Of a stretch of DNA of 56,781 nucleotides, positions 8,249 to 17,090 are shown piece by piece. The notes under the pieces were generated by a model that was given only the letters and a program-made list of their open reading frames with translations, did no database searches and was not told where the DNA came from. The translations under genes were made by a program, and so were the position numbers. The stretch is from 630D-37 sp037478835 (lineage in GTDB: Bacteria; Chloroflexota; Anaerolineae; Anaerolineales; Villigracilaceae), in contig JBBFLV010000012.1 in assembly GCA_037478835.1 (NCBI GenBank), forward strand, positions 1 through 56,781, read 5' to 3'. The stretch's first letter is position 1; each line of letters starts with the position of its first letter.

Positions 8249-9604
8249 TCACAGATCCACGAAGTAGGATTGGGCGGCGCGATCGATCATTTCGCGCGAC
8301 ATAGTCGGCGGCACGGCCAGGTAGCGGGCAATATCCAAAATCTGATCGCACAGATCGCGCGGGTGCGAGGCGCGCAGCTTGCGGTTGCGCTTGACGTAAT
8401 ATTCTTGGATCAGGTAGGCCAGGCCTTGGTCGCTATATTCGATTTGGCGCTCGGCAGCCACACGGCGGAAGATCTCGCGATATTCGTCAAACGAGGGATC
8501 GCCGATCTCGATCTTGTGGCGCAGGCGGCGCAGGAAGGCTTCATCTACCAGATCGCGCGGGGGGAGGTTGGTGGAGAAGACAACGAGCACGTCAAACGGG
8601 ACCTCGATCTTGCGGCCGGTGTGCAGGGTGAGGTAATCGACGCGGTTTTCCAGCGGCACGATCCAGCGGTTAAGCAGGTCGCGCGGGCGCACCTGTTGCC
8701 GTCCGAAATCGTCGATCAGTAGGATGCCGCCGTTCGCTTTGATCTGGAAGGGAGCTTCGTAATATTTGTGCACATCATCAAAGACCAGGTCGAGGCCTTC
8801 CAGGGTGAGCTCACCGCCTACCATGATGAAGGGGCGGCGAATGCGCAGCCAGCGCGGGTCGCGCCGGCCGGTGGATTGGCGCAGGGAGCCGGTGGCCGGA
8901 ACGCCGCCGGCCGTGGAGGTCGGAGCGCTCTCTTCGGCGATCTTATGGCTGACGGCATCATAGACCTTGATCACCATCCCATCTACGTAGATGGCATACG
9001 GGATGTACATGGTCTGTTGCAGCGCCAAGTTGCCGAAGGCGCGGGCGATGCTGGTTTTGCCGTTTCCGGGAGGGCCGTAAAGGAAGATCGAGGTGCCGGA
9101 GTTCAATGCCGGGCCTAGGCGCTGGAAGGTTTTTTCCGAGATCACCAAATTGGAAAGGACCTGCCGCATGGTGCGCGCTGTGACGGTGATGCGCCCGGCC
9201 TTTTGGCGGCGAATGGCATCGTTATAGACCTCCAGCGGCACCGGGGCCGGACCGGCATATTGGGAGCGCTCCAATGCTTCGCGTGCCCGGCGAATGCCGG
9301 CTTCGGTGATGGCGTAGGTGTAGGCGCCTTCCCCTAACCCGCCCTGGGACGATTTGACCTCGATCAGTTTCTCGCGCTTGAGCATTTCCAGAATCTGATC
9401 GGTGACTCCGGCAAACGGCAGAGCCATGGCTTCGGCAATCTTAAAGCCACTCAAGTAACCCTGAAAATAAAGGATTTTCAGAGCCAGGTCTTGTAGCCAG
9501 AGGGGATTCAATCCGGTCTCTTCGAGGGAATTCAGAGGGGGTGGCACAAAGGGGGCCTCTGCGGTCCCCGCAGAGCCGGGGGAAGTGATTTTTCCTGCCA
9601 GCAT
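8249..9604 (-). CDS. AAA+ ATPase with N-terminal winged-helix-like region
   Basis: 451 residues. The N-terminal part (about 30-120) looks like a winged-helix/TrmB-like fold, followed by an AAA+ module with FLYGPPGNGKTSIARAF (Walker A), LLIDDFGRQQ (Walker B), a VFSTNLPPRDLVDEAFLRRLRHKIEI sensor/arginine-finger region and a C-terminal lid. Such ATPases occur widely in Chloroflexota and Actinobacteria, but I know of no firm role. The start at 9604 has GGAGGATCC just upstream. The mRNA leader carries a heptamer stem-loop (9633-9760). It heads the run with the GDPD, dehydratase and GH3-like genes. Confidence 0.82.
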   Translation of the reverse strand: MLAGKITSPGSAGTAEAPFVPPPLNSLEETGLNPLWLQDLALKILYFQGYLSGFKIAEAMALPFAGVTDQILEMLKREKLIEVKSSQGGLGEGAYTYAITEAGIRRAREALERSQYAGPAPVPLEVYNDAIRRQKAGRITVTARTMRQVLSNLVISEKTFQRLGPALNSGTSIFLYGPPGNGKTSIARAFGNLALQQTMYIPYAIYVDGMVIKVYDAVSHKIAEESAPTSTAGGVPATGSLRQSTGRRDPRWLRIRRPFIMVGGELTLEGLDLVFDDVHKYYEAPFQIKANGGILLIDDFGRQQVRPRDLLNRWIVPLENRVDYLTLHTGRKIEVPFDVLVVFSTNLPPRDLVDEAFLRRLRHKIEIGDPSFDEYREIFRRVAAERQIEYSDQGLAYLIQEYYVKRNRKLRASHPRDLCDQILDIARYLAVPPTMSREMIDRAAQSYFVDL

Positions 9605-9632
9605 TTGGATCCTCCCGAATAATCATCAGAGT

Positions 9633-9760
9633 GTGGATCGTGGACAGTAGACCGTGGACCGTTGACCGTAGACCGTGGACCGTGGACACGATCTACTACC
9701 TACGGTCTATGGTCTACCGTCTACCGTCTACCATCGGTCTACCGTCTATCGTCCACCGTC
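9633..9760. repeat. Heptamer repeat cluster in two opposed arms
   Basis: Eight heptamers of the type GTRGACC (9633-9688), a 15-base middle (9689-9703), then heptamers of the type GGTCTAC/CGTCTAC (9704-9760). The second arm is approximately the reverse complement of the first, so RNA or DNA could fold into a long stem-loop. The cluster lies between a minus-strand extended -10 element and the AAA+ start, so it would be in that mRNA's 5' leader. The same family recurs at 12143-12304 and 24887-24963. Confidence 0.8.
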
Positions 9761-9766
9761 TTTTAG

Positions 9767-9775
9767 ATTATAGCA
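9767..9775 (-). promoter_or_regulatory. Extended -10 promoter element for the AAA+ run
   Basis: On the minus strand the sequence reads TGCTATAAT, a perfect -10 hexamer with the TGn extension. No strong -35 is apparent at 17 bases, which extended -10 promoters tolerate. It lies between the stop of the membrane-protein gene (9799) and the heptamer cluster, so transcription would start just upstream of the repeats. Confidence 0.5.
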
Positions 9776-9798
9776 TGGAGTCTTCTTAACAAATCTTG

Positions 9799-10677
9799 CT
9801 ACCCGATCCACAGGCGGACGAGGAGAAGGTAAAAGAGCAGGGCCAGGTGGATGTAGGAGAGGGGGTTCAGGAGTCGCCAGCGGGCCGGCGCGCCCTGTGC
9901 CAGGCTGTGAATCAGGTAGGCCTGGATGGCGGCGAAGGGGGCGGCCAGGAAGAGCGGTGCCAGCAGGCGCAGGGAGAAGCCGAAAAGAGGAGCGGCCAGG
10001 AAGAAAAGATAGCCTGTGACCAGGAAACTCTGGTGTAGGATCACGCCACGCGGCCAGCTTAGGCGTTGCAAGAGGCTCAGGTGTCCGTGCTTTTGATCGC
10101 CGGCGAAGGTGATGAAATTCTGTGCCAGAAAGAAGGCCAGGGTCAACAGGGTGAGCGGAAACGCAAGGAAGGCCAGAAAGCGATGGATTTCCCCTTGTAG
10201 GAGCAAGTAGCCGAAGGAGGGGAGCAGATCGGCGATGAGGATGGCGAGCACAAATTCGCCCCAGCCGCGGCGCAGAAGCTGAAAGGGCGGTAGGACGCAG
10301 GCCAGGCCGAGGAGGGTGATCAGACCGGAGAAGAGGAAGAGCAGGGGACGCTGTGGCAGGGGCTGTGCCAGGAACAGGAAGGCCATCCAGCCGGCCAGCA
10401 TGAACAGGGCACTCCCCAGGACGAGGAGCAGGGTGCGCCGGCGCTGTCGTGTAGCGGGGTCGTTTTCTGATTCGGTGGGCCGAGGATGGAAGACTTCCAA
10501 GAGCAGGCCGAAGCTCAGGAAAAGGAGAAGCGTCCACGCGCTGCCCAGGCTAAAGGTCCAGCCTGAGAGCGGACGCCCCAAATAGCGCACCAGGCCTGGG
10601 CCCAGGAGGTAGCCGGCGAGGGCAAAGAGAGCCCAGGCCGGGTGCGTCCGTTTGAACATCTCCCTTAATTCCTTCAT
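9799..10677 (-). CDS. Polytopic membrane protein, possibly a UbiA-like prenyltransferase relative
   Basis: 292 residues with about eight or nine hydrophobic helices. The helix spacing and a FITFAGDQKHG segment recall the second Asp-rich motif of UbiA-type prenyltransferases (D-x-x-x-D-x-x-x-G), but the first Asp motif (NDxxD) is not clear; HPRPTESENDPATRQR may be a remnant. I therefore do not assign an activity. The ATG at 10677 overlaps the stop of the DinB-like gene (ATGA), so the two are translationally coupled; upstream in-frame ATGs lie inside that gene and are rejected. Confidence 0.6.
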   Translation of the reverse strand: MKELREMFKRTHPAWALFALAGYLLGPGLVRYLGRPLSGWTFSLGSAWTLLLFLSFGLLLEVFHPRPTESENDPATRQRRRTLLLVLGSALFMLAGWMAFLFLAQPLPQRPLLFLFSGLITLLGLACVLPPFQLLRRGWGEFVLAILIADLLPSFGYLLLQGEIHRFLAFLAFPLTLLTLAFFLAQNFITFAGDQKHGHLSLLQRLSWPRGVILHQSFLVTGYLFFLAAPLFGFSLRLLAPLFLAAPFAAIQAYLIHSLAQGAPARWRLLNPLSYIHLALLFYLLLVRLWIG

Positions 10678-11147
10678 GTCCGGAGCGCCTTCCGTGCATC
10701 GCGGAGATGGAGCTGATTGTGCAGGTAGATCATTTTGAGCATCTCTCGCAGGGTGGTTTCGCCGAGAAAGGGGTGCCGGCCGCGCCGTTCGAGGTCGGCG
10801 GGGGTGCATTGGCGCACCCAAGCGACGGTGTTGGCACGGGTGGTGCGATATTGCTCCAGCAATTCGGCAGGAGTGAGGTGGCGGGTTTTCTGTTGCTGTT
10901 CGGCGTTGTAGCGATCGATCGAGAAATCCGGTGGAACGCCCGGAGCCCCCTGGCGAATTTGCTCAAAGAGGCGCAGCAGACCTTTTTCGGAGGTGACCAG
11001 GTGGGCCAATAGGTCGCGCACCGTCCAGGTTTCCCCTTCGGTGTAAACCGGCAAGGACCAATCGGCTTCGCGCAGGGTTTGGAAGAACTGGAAGATTTTT
11101 TCGCCTTCTTGAGCGAGTTTTTCGGCCAGGGATTGTGGTTCGTCCAT
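10674..11147 (-). CDS. DinB/maleylpyruvate-isomerase-fold protein
   Basis: 157 residues, a typical length for the DinB superfamily four-helix metalloproteins. Three histidines in the usual places (H49 in LLAHLV; H143 and H147 in YLHNQLHLRD) could hold a divalent metal. Family members are thiol-dependent S-transferases or have no known function. The ATG at 11147 is one base from the stop of proline dehydrogenase; a longer ORF reading to 11429 is a shadow of that gene. It overlaps the next gene by 4 bases. Confidence 0.8.
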   Translation of the reverse strand: MDEPQSLAEKLAQEGEKIFQFFQTLREADWSLPVYTEGETWTVRDLLAHLVTSEKGLLRLFEQIRQGAPGVPPDFSIDRYNAEQQQKTRHLTPAELLEQYRTTRANTVAWVRQCTPADLERRGRHPFLGETTLREMLKMIYLHNQLHLRDARKALRT

Positions 11148-11148
11148 T

Positions 11149-12105
11149 TCAGCCTCGCAGGAGGTTGGAGAGCAGGAACCAGACGTTGGCCGGGCGTTCG
11201 GCCAGGCGGCGCATGAAGTAGGGATACCAATGGGTGCCGTAGGGGACGTAGACGCGCACCGGGTAGCCTTCGGCGGCGAGGCGCTCCTGCAGGTCGCGCC
11301 GGATGCCGTAGAGCATTTGGAATTCCAGGCCCTCTTTGGGGAGGCCGATCCGTTCGGCGTAGCGACGGGCGAATTCGATGCGCTTTTCGTCGTGGGTGGC
11401 AATGGCGGCCAAGGGTGGGAAGCGACCATCGGCGCTCAGGCGCGAGCTCTGGCTCAGGGAGGCATCGAGCAGCAGCTTGGTGAGCAGATCGTAGTTGGCA
11501 TCCACATCGGCCTTTTTGGGGAAGGCCTTATCCGGTGGTTCTTTATAGGCGCCTTTGACCAATCGGATGGGAACACCTTCCGGGAGCAGGCGGCGCACGT
11601 CGTCTTCGCTGCGGTAGAGGTAGGACTGGATGACCAGGCCGAAGTTCTGGAAGCCGCGCTGACGCATGCGCCGGTAGAGGTCAAAGGTGGCATCGGTGTA
11701 GGGGGTATCTTCCATGTCAATGCGCACGAAGTTGTTGTGCGCCTGGGCCTGCCTGAGGATGCGCTCCAGGTTTTCGGCACAGAGTTCGGTATCCAGTGCC
11801 AGCCCGATCTGGGTCAGCTTGATGGAGACGTTGGAGCGCACGGCGGCGCGTTCGATTTCTTCTAGGATTTCCAGGATGTGACGGGTGGCTTCTAGGGCCT
11901 CCTCGACGTTGGTGGTATGTTCCCCCAGGTGGTCGAGTGTGGCGTTGATGCCGCGGGCATTCAGCTCGCGGATGACGCGAATGGCATCTTCTTTCGCCGT
12001 GCCGGCCACAAAGCGGGAGGCCATTCGCCAGGCGAACGGCAGGCGCATGATCCAGTTTTGCGCCCAGCTGGCTTTGGAAAGGTAGATGAAGAAAGAGCGT
12101 AGCAT
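11149..12105 (-). CDS. Proline dehydrogenase
   Basis: 318 residues, close to the short monofunctional bacterial proline dehydrogenases. It oxidises L-proline to pyrroline-5-carboxylate with FAD in a TIM barrel. Visible motifs are RLVKGAYKEP, QSYLYRSEDDVRRLL and the C-terminal FQMLYGIRRDLQERLAAEGYPVRVYVPYGTHWYPYFMRRLAERPAN, which holds the substrate arginines. No P5C dehydrogenase is fused or adjacent. It is first in a run of three minus-strand genes; the upstream gap carries two repeat families. Confidence 0.93.
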   Translation of the reverse strand: MLRSFFIYLSKASWAQNWIMRLPFAWRMASRFVAGTAKEDAIRVIRELNARGINATLDHLGEHTTNVEEALEATRHILEILEEIERAAVRSNVSIKLTQIGLALDTELCAENLERILRQAQAHNNFVRIDMEDTPYTDATFDLYRRMRQRGFQNFGLVIQSYLYRSEDDVRRLLPEGVPIRLVKGAYKEPPDKAFPKKADVDANYDLLTKLLLDASLSQSSRLSADGRFPPLAAIATHDEKRIEFARRYAERIGLPKEGLEFQMLYGIRRDLQERLAAEGYPVRVYVPYGTHWYPYFMRRLAERPANVWFLLSNLLRG

Positions 12106-12142
12106 AGGGGCCTCAGCGTGAAAAGGTTTCTAACATGTCCGC

Positions 12143-12304
12143 GGTCTACGGTCCACCGTCTACCGTCCACCGTTTGTAGCGGCACAGGCTAAAGCATGGT
12201 GCTACTTCACAGGCTAAAGCCCGTGCTACTTCACAGGCTAAAGCCCGTGCTACTTCACAGGCTGAAGCCCGTGCTACGGTCTACGGTCCACGGTCTACCG
12301 TCTA
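12143..12304. repeat. Mixed repeat cluster: heptamers flanking four ~24-nt units
   Basis: Outer heptamers (GGTCTAC/GGTCCAC/CGTCTAC) lie at 12143-12173 and 12278-12304. Between them are four tandem copies of a 24-25-nt unit at 12183-12207, 12208-12231, 12232-12255 and 12256-12279. The unit contains CACAGGCTAAAGCCCGTGCT, whose two halves (CACAGGCT and AGCCCGTG) can pair imperfectly as a small hairpin. The first copy differs by a base insertion and substitutions. The cluster fills most of the divergent gap between proline dehydrogenase and the beta-lactamase-like gene. Confidence 0.85.
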
Positions 12305-12316
12305 ATCCGCAGTGAT

Positions 12317-12345
12317 TTGATTTTAGCACAGGTGAATGTTATACT
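12317..12345 (+). promoter_or_regulatory. Sigma-70-type promoter for the beta-lactamase-like gene
   Basis: TTGATT at 12317-12322, a 17-base spacer, then TATACT at 12340-12345 with a TGT just before it (extended -10). The gene's ATG follows 26 bases after the -10 box. It is one of the best promoter matches in the window. Confidence 0.65.
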
Positions 12346-12370
12346 ACAGTACAGACGTGTACGGAGGCCT

Positions 12371-13870
12371 ATGATCCAGACGCGCAATCTGGACCTGATT
12401 CTACGAGCGACTTCAACGGTTTTCCTGATCCTGGCGATCTTGCTGACAGGGTTCTCGCTGGCCCAATACGGCCGTCAGCGCGAGCGGTATCCGATCGGGA
12501 TGACGATCGCCGATGTGCCGGTGGGCGGGCTGACGCCCCAGGAAGCGGTGGAGCGCCTCTTGCGGGTGTATAACACGCCGATCGAGATCCGCTACGGGGA
12601 AGCGGTCTTTCAAATGCCACCGGAAGCTGCCGGCTTTCAATTAGATATTGAAAGCATGATCGCCGCGGCCGATCAGGTGCGCACGGGTAGTTCGTTTTGG
12701 GGTGGTTTCTGGAACTATCTTTGGGGGCAGCATTTGGTGCCGGTTAACATTCCCTTGCGGGCGACGATCTCGGAGGAGACGTTGCGGGATTATCTGATCC
12801 GCGAGGTTTCGGCACGGTACGATGAGCCCCCTATGCCACCGCAGCCCATTCCGGGGAGCACTGCCTTCACACCGGGGAAGGCGGGGCGGGTGCTGGATGT
12901 GGAGAGCGCTATTCTGCTGATCGAGAAAGCCTTACGTTCCCCGACCCAGCGCCGGGTGGAGCTGGTCGCCAAACGGGCGCTGCCAACGCGGGCCGATTTC
13001 GGCAATCTGGAGGTCTTGTTGCAGCAGAACATCCTGCAAATGGGCTTTGATGGGGTGATCGGCGTCTATTTGCAGGATTTGCAGAGTGGGGATGAAATTC
13101 ATTTCGCTTTCAATCGCATGCAACCGATCTCGGTCGTGCCGACCGATGTGGCCTTTACGGCGGCGAGTACGATCAAAATCCCGATTCTGGTCTCCTTTTT
13201 CATTGCCAATCGCAAAGCGCCTCTGGATGCGGCCACCGAAGCGCGCATCCTGGATATGATTCATCTTTCCGAAAACCCGCCGGCGGACGATTTGATGAGC
13301 CGTATCGATCCCTTGCGCGGGCCGCTGGTGGTCACGGAATACATGCGGCGGATTGGGTTGAAGAATACGTTTATCGCCGGCTATTTTGCGCCCGGCTCGC
13401 CACTCCTGGCGCGCATTGCCACGCCGGCCAACAGCCGTAGCGATGTCTTTACCGATCTCGACCCGTATAATCAGACCACGCCTTCGGAAATGGGATTGTT
13501 GCTGGCCGATGTGTATCAATGTGCCACCAACGGCGGCGGCAGTCTGATCGTCGTCTTTCCAGAATCCATCGATCGGGCGATTTGCCAGAAGATCATCGAT
13601 TTTCTGGCCGAGGATCGCATCGGAAAGCTCCTGGAGGCCGGGCTGCCGGAGGGCACGCTGATCGCTCACAAACACGGTTGGGTGACGGATTTGGATGGCG
13701 TGATCCGCAATTACAGTGATGCCGGCATCATCTATACTCCCGGCGGCAATTTTGTCCTCAGCGTGTATGCGTATCATCCGGTGCAGATTCTGGATGATAC
13801 GGCGAACGCACTTTTTGCGCGATTGGCTTCTGCCGCATATAATTACTATAACGTGCCGATCCAACCGTGA
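12371..13870 (+). CDS. Membrane-anchored class A beta-lactamase-like serine hydrolase
   Basis: 499 residues. One membrane helix (about 12-33) is followed by a VanW-associated/peptidoglycan-binding-like region (about 40-210: GMTIADVPVGGLTPQEAVERL and GEAVFQMPPEAAGFQLD). The C-terminal half is a class A beta-lactamase fold with SxxK as STIK at 266-269, SEN at 300-302 and KHGW in place of KTG. The protein probably acts on peptidoglycan or an acyl ester outside the cell; resistance activity cannot be claimed. The ATG at 12371 has GGAGG 3-8 bases upstream; an ORF extension to 12317 would run through the promoter. Confidence 0.82.
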   Translation: MIQTRNLDLILRATSTVFLILAILLTGFSLAQYGRQRERYPIGMTIADVPVGGLTPQEAVERLLRVYNTPIEIRYGEAVFQMPPEAAGFQLDIESMIAAADQVRTGSSFWGGFWNYLWGQHLVPVNIPLRATISEETLRDYLIREVSARYDEPPMPPQPIPGSTAFTPGKAGRVLDVESAILLIEKALRSPTQRRVELVAKRALPTRADFGNLEVLLQQNILQMGFDGVIGVYLQDLQSGDEIHFAFNRMQPISVVPTDVAFTAASTIKIPILVSFFIANRKAPLDAATEARILDMIHLSENPPADDLMSRIDPLRGPLVVTEYMRRIGLKNTFIAGYFAPGSPLLARIATPANSRSDVFTDLDPYNQTTPSEMGLLLADVYQCATNGGGSLIVVFPESIDRAICQKIIDFLAEDRIGKLLEAGLPEGTLIAHKHGWVTDLDGVIRNYSDAGIIYTPGGNFVLSVYAYHPVQILDDTANALFARLASAAYNYYNVPIQP

Positions 13871-13871
13871 T

Positions 13872-14570
13872 ATGTCTACGCTAAGCCTCTATCGCCTGCA
13901 ACAGCTCGATAGCCGCCTGGATCAGATCCAACGTCGGCTGGATGAAATTCGCCGCCAGATGCAGGAGGACCGACGCTATCATCAGGCGCATGAGAATTTG
14001 CAGGCGCGGCAGGCGCAGTGGGAAACGGCACGCAGCGCGCGCCATAACCTGGAATACGAAGTCTCTGCACAACGCATCAAGATTGCTCAAGCTGAAGCGG
14101 CGCTTTACGGGGGGAAAATCCACAACCCGAAGGAACTGCAAGACCTGGAGCGGGAGATCGCCGCGCTGAAGCGGCATCTGAGCGTCCTAGAGGAGCGCTT
14201 GTTGGAGGCCATGATCCAGGAAGAAGAGGAGGAGCGGGCACTCCACGCAGCGCAAGAGGAGATGAAAGCAGTGGAAAATGCCCTGGCTACCGAGCACAGC
14301 CTACTCCTTGGGGAGATGAGCCGATTGGAACAGGAAACGCAACGTCTCCAGGTCGAACGCCAGGTCGCCCTGCAAGGAGTGGATGAGCGCCTTTTGGCAG
14401 AATATGAGAGTTTACGTTCTATGAAGCGCGGCCTGGCAGTGGCCGCGGTGAGTGAGGGTGCCTGTGCCGCCTGCGGTACGCTCCTAACCCCGGCGCAGCA
14501 ACAACAGGCACGTCAATTGCAGCAGATCTTCCATTGCCCCAACTGTGGGCGCATCCTTTATGCCGGGTGA
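13872..14570 (+). CDS. Coiled-coil C4 zinc-ribbon protein (CdsZ/DUF164 type)
   Basis: 232 residues. A long antiparallel coiled coil (about 1-180, rich in Q, R, E and L) is followed by a zinc ribbon with CAAC and CPNC pairs near the C-terminus. Members of this family are cytoplasmic and have been linked to chaperone-like or nucleic-acid roles, without an agreed function. The ATG starts one base after the upstream stop; the ORF extension to 13716 is inside the previous gene and is rejected. It probably shares a transcript with the beta-lactamase-like and NACHT genes. Confidence 0.85.
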   Translation: MSTLSLYRLQQLDSRLDQIQRRLDEIRRQMQEDRRYHQAHENLQARQAQWETARSARHNLEYEVSAQRIKIAQAEAALYGGKIHNPKELQDLEREIAALKRHLSVLEERLLEAMIQEEEEERALHAAQEEMKAVENALATEHSLLLGEMSRLEQETQRLQVERQVALQGVDERLLAEYESLRSMKRGLAVAAVSEGACAACGTLLTPAQQQQARQLQQIFHCPNCGRILYAG

Positions 14571-14573
14571 GCT

Positions 14574-17090
14574 ATGCCTTTTCGTTCCCCCTCTTTGCTC
14601 GATCCCCTCTCGTTTGCCATCGGTTTTCTCGCCGGCACGCTGTTCTGGTTCCTGATCGGGCGCATTCGGGTCCTGTGGCAGGAAATGCGTGCCCGATCGC
14701 GACAGCGTCAGGAGGCGCTGGAAGCGCAGCGCGCCCGCGACCTGGAGGCGCGCTATCGGCAAAATGTGCTGCTCCGTGCCCAAGGGATGCACCTGGCTGC
14801 GCCCCTTTTTGCCCTGGATGAGATTTACGTTTGGATCAAAGTGCTTGCTCCGCCCGTTCAGCCCTGGCCTGGAGAAGAAATGCCCTCCGTGGATAGCGTG
14901 GAGGCCAATCTTCCCTACCTTCCCTGGTGGCCGGAGCTGGGTACTACGTTCGGCATGCCCACGCTGGAACTGCCTCAGCTGATCTATAGTCAGGCGCCGC
15001 TTGCCCTGCTTGCTCCGACCGGCTACGGCAAAACGGCCGCCCTGGCACAATTGGCTTCCTTGCTGGCAAAAAAGGATGAACTGCTCGGCGATCGGAGCGA
15101 AAACCTGCCGATCCTGCTCCACGTGAGTGAGCTTGCCTTGCCCCTCGAAGAAAACGCCTCGCCTTTGGACCTTCTTCTACGTGCCGTTCGGGAGCAAAAT
15201 CCTGACCTGAACGCTGCCGAGCTCGATCGGTTTTTACGAGGGGCGATAGAACGTGGGCAGGCTGTATTCCTCCTGGATGGCTATGATGAGCTACCACCGG
15301 AGGGTCAGCAGTTGGTGAGCCGGTTCCTGCGGGCGCTGCGCCGTGCCGCACCCAAGATGCTGATCATCACCACCGTTTCACCGGAGCAGATGGACGGGTT
15401 GCTGGGGCTCGGCTTCACCTTAATGGCGCTGCAGGCCTGGGATCGGCGCCTGTGCTTGCAGTTCCTGCGTCGTTGGAGTGAGGCCTGGGAAAAAGAAGTT
15501 TCCAAGGAAATGTGGGGCGAAGCGCCTTTGCCGCAGATCGACCCCTTGTTGCTCAATCTCTGGTTGGAAGAGAGGCTGGAGGGGCTCTCTCCGCTGGAGA
15601 TCACGCTCAAGGTATGGGGCGCCTATGCCGGCGATATGATCGGCCTGCGGGTGCAGGATGCCATTCTTGCGCATGTACGGCGCCTTTCTCCGCCCGATCT
15701 TCCCATCGCTGCCGCCGAAATGTTGGCCGTTCAGGTGATCACCAATCTGCAACCCTATTTCCGGATGGGAGAAGCGCGTCAGTGGCTACGGGAATTTGAG
15801 CCACCGGAAACGGAAGCCACCGCCGAGGCCGGGGAGGAAAACAAGAAACCTTCCCGCAAGAAGCAAGCGGTGGCCAAGCCCTCTACCGGTGCCATTGGAA
15901 AATTCACCGAAAGTGGCCTGATTCGCACGCTGCCCCAGGACCGCATGGCCTTCCTCCATCCCGGCTTGGGATATTTCCTGGCGGCACGCGGCTTGAGCGC
16001 TTATGGGATGGAGGAAACGCTGGCCTCGCAGCCGGAGTGGAGTGGCAAATGGGGCACCATCACCTACCTGGTCGGTGAGAGTGAAAATTCGGCTCTCAGT
16101 GCTTCTTTGTTGCGCAGCGATACCCCGCCTTTGCATCGCTTGCTCTTTTTGTTGGGCAGAGCCTTACGATTGGCTCCCCCGAAGAGCAGCTGGCGCAAAC
16201 TTTTGGCACAACTGGGCAAAGTCTTTCAGGATGAGACGTTGCCTTTTTCCCAGCGTGCCGAGGCCATGTTGGCCCTCGCCTTAAGCCGCGATCCCGGCAC
16301 GGCTACTCTCTTCCGCCACTATCTGAGCAGCGATTCTCCCCAAACGCTTGCATTGGCCGCACTCGGATGTGGCCTGACGCGCGATGAAAAGGCGGTCGAA
16401 GCGCTGAGCACCCTGCTTTTCCACCGCACGGAAGAGAACGTGCGTGTGGCCGTTGCGCTGGCGCTGGTTGCCATCGGTACGCAGCCGGCGCTGGAGAGTG
16501 TGGCGCGTGTCCTGCTACAAGGGGATGAGCACATCCGTCGCATTGCGGCCGAGGCGCTGGCAAATGATCCATATGAGGGTCAAGCCGCGTTGCGAGATGG
16601 CCTGACGCATGAGGATATCCTCTTGCGCCGCGCCGTGATTTACGGCCTGGCGCGCGTTCAGGAGTCATGGGCAGAGTTGCTGTTGCAAAAAGCTCAGGTA
16701 GAGGATGATCACTGGATGGTGCGCAATGCCGCGGCCGGTGTCCTGGATCAACGGGCCAACTTTGCGATGCGCCTGCCGCGACCGCTCAAGCCGCCTTCCG
16801 AAACGCCCTGGTTGCTGGAATTTGCCGGTAAACAGGGCGTGGGCATTGCCCCTGGTTCGCCGGCCATCGATCTCTTGCTCCAGGCCCTGCGTCAGGGAGA
16901 AGAGAGTGAGCGTTTTGCGGCGCTGGCCTACCTTAAACGCACCCCCGGCGAAGGTCTGTTTGCGGCCCTGTATCCGATTCTGTACGATCCGACCTCCCCT
17001 TTGCGTGAGGCCGTGTATCGCACGCTGTGGGAGATCGCCTGTGCCGGCGAGCCGTTGCCGCATCCTCAGAAGTACGGGCTGAGCGCATGA
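14574..17090 (+). CDS. Membrane-tethered NACHT-type NTPase with C-terminal HEAT-like repeats
   Basis: 838 residues. One N-terminal membrane helix (about 12-35) is followed by a basic and Gln-rich coil. The NACHT/STAND NTPase shows Walker A APTGYGKT at 147-154 and Walker B AVFLLDGYDELP at 231-242. A helical region follows, then alpha-solenoid repeats from about 560 to 830 (repeated A-L-x-x-A-L-A segments). STAND NTPases with C-terminal solenoids are signal-triggered switches, some of them in antiphage defence; others are housekeeping. The stop overlaps the ATG of the MoxR gene (ATGA). That coupling favours a link with the MoxR-DUF58 pair more than a free-standing immune role, but neither is shown. 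Confidence 0.8.
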   Translation: MPFRSPSLLDPLSFAIGFLAGTLFWFLIGRIRVLWQEMRARSRQRQEALEAQRARDLEARYRQNVLLRAQGMHLAAPLFALDEIYVWIKVLAPPVQPWPGEEMPSVDSVEANLPYLPWWPELGTTFGMPTLELPQLIYSQAPLALLAPTGYGKTAALAQLASLLAKKDELLGDRSENLPILLHVSELALPLEENASPLDLLLRAVREQNPDLNAAELDRFLRGAIERGQAVFLLDGYDELPPEGQQLVSRFLRALRRAAPKMLIITTVSPEQMDGLLGLGFTLMALQAWDRRLCLQFLRRWSEAWEKEVSKEMWGEAPLPQIDPLLLNLWLEERLEGLSPLEITLKVWGAYAGDMIGLRVQDAILAHVRRLSPPDLPIAAAEMLAVQVITNLQPYFRMGEARQWLREFEPPETEATAEAGEENKKPSRKKQAVAKPSTGAIGKFTESGLIRTLPQDRMAFLHPGLGYFLAARGLSAYGMEETLASQPEWSGKWGTITYLVGESENSALSASLLRSDTPPLHRLLFLLGRALRLAPPKSSWRKLLAQLGKVFQDETLPFSQRAEAMLALALSRDPGTATLFRHYLSSDSPQTLALAALGCGLTRDEKAVEALSTLLFHRTEENVRVAVALALVAIGTQPALESVARVLLQGDEHIRRIAAEALANDPYEGQAALRDGLTHEDILLRRAVIYGLARVQESWAELLLQKAQVEDDHWMVRNAAAGVLDQRANFAMRLPRPLKPPSETPWLLEFAGKQGVGIAPGSPAIDLLLQALRQGEESERFAALAYLKRTPGEGLFAALYPILYDPTSPLREAVYRTLWEIACAGEPLPHPQKYGLSA

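Noticed and set aside
9746..10537. 263-residue minus-strand frame rich in Pro and Arg
   Set aside because: Overlaps the polytopic membrane-protein gene in another frame; low-complexity composition typical of a GC-rich shadow frame.
12371..13870. Acquired beta-lactamase resistance gene
   Set aside because: It has a membrane anchor, a peptidoglycan-binding-like domain and KHGW for KTG, in a chromosomal setting; a cell-wall role is more likely than resistance.
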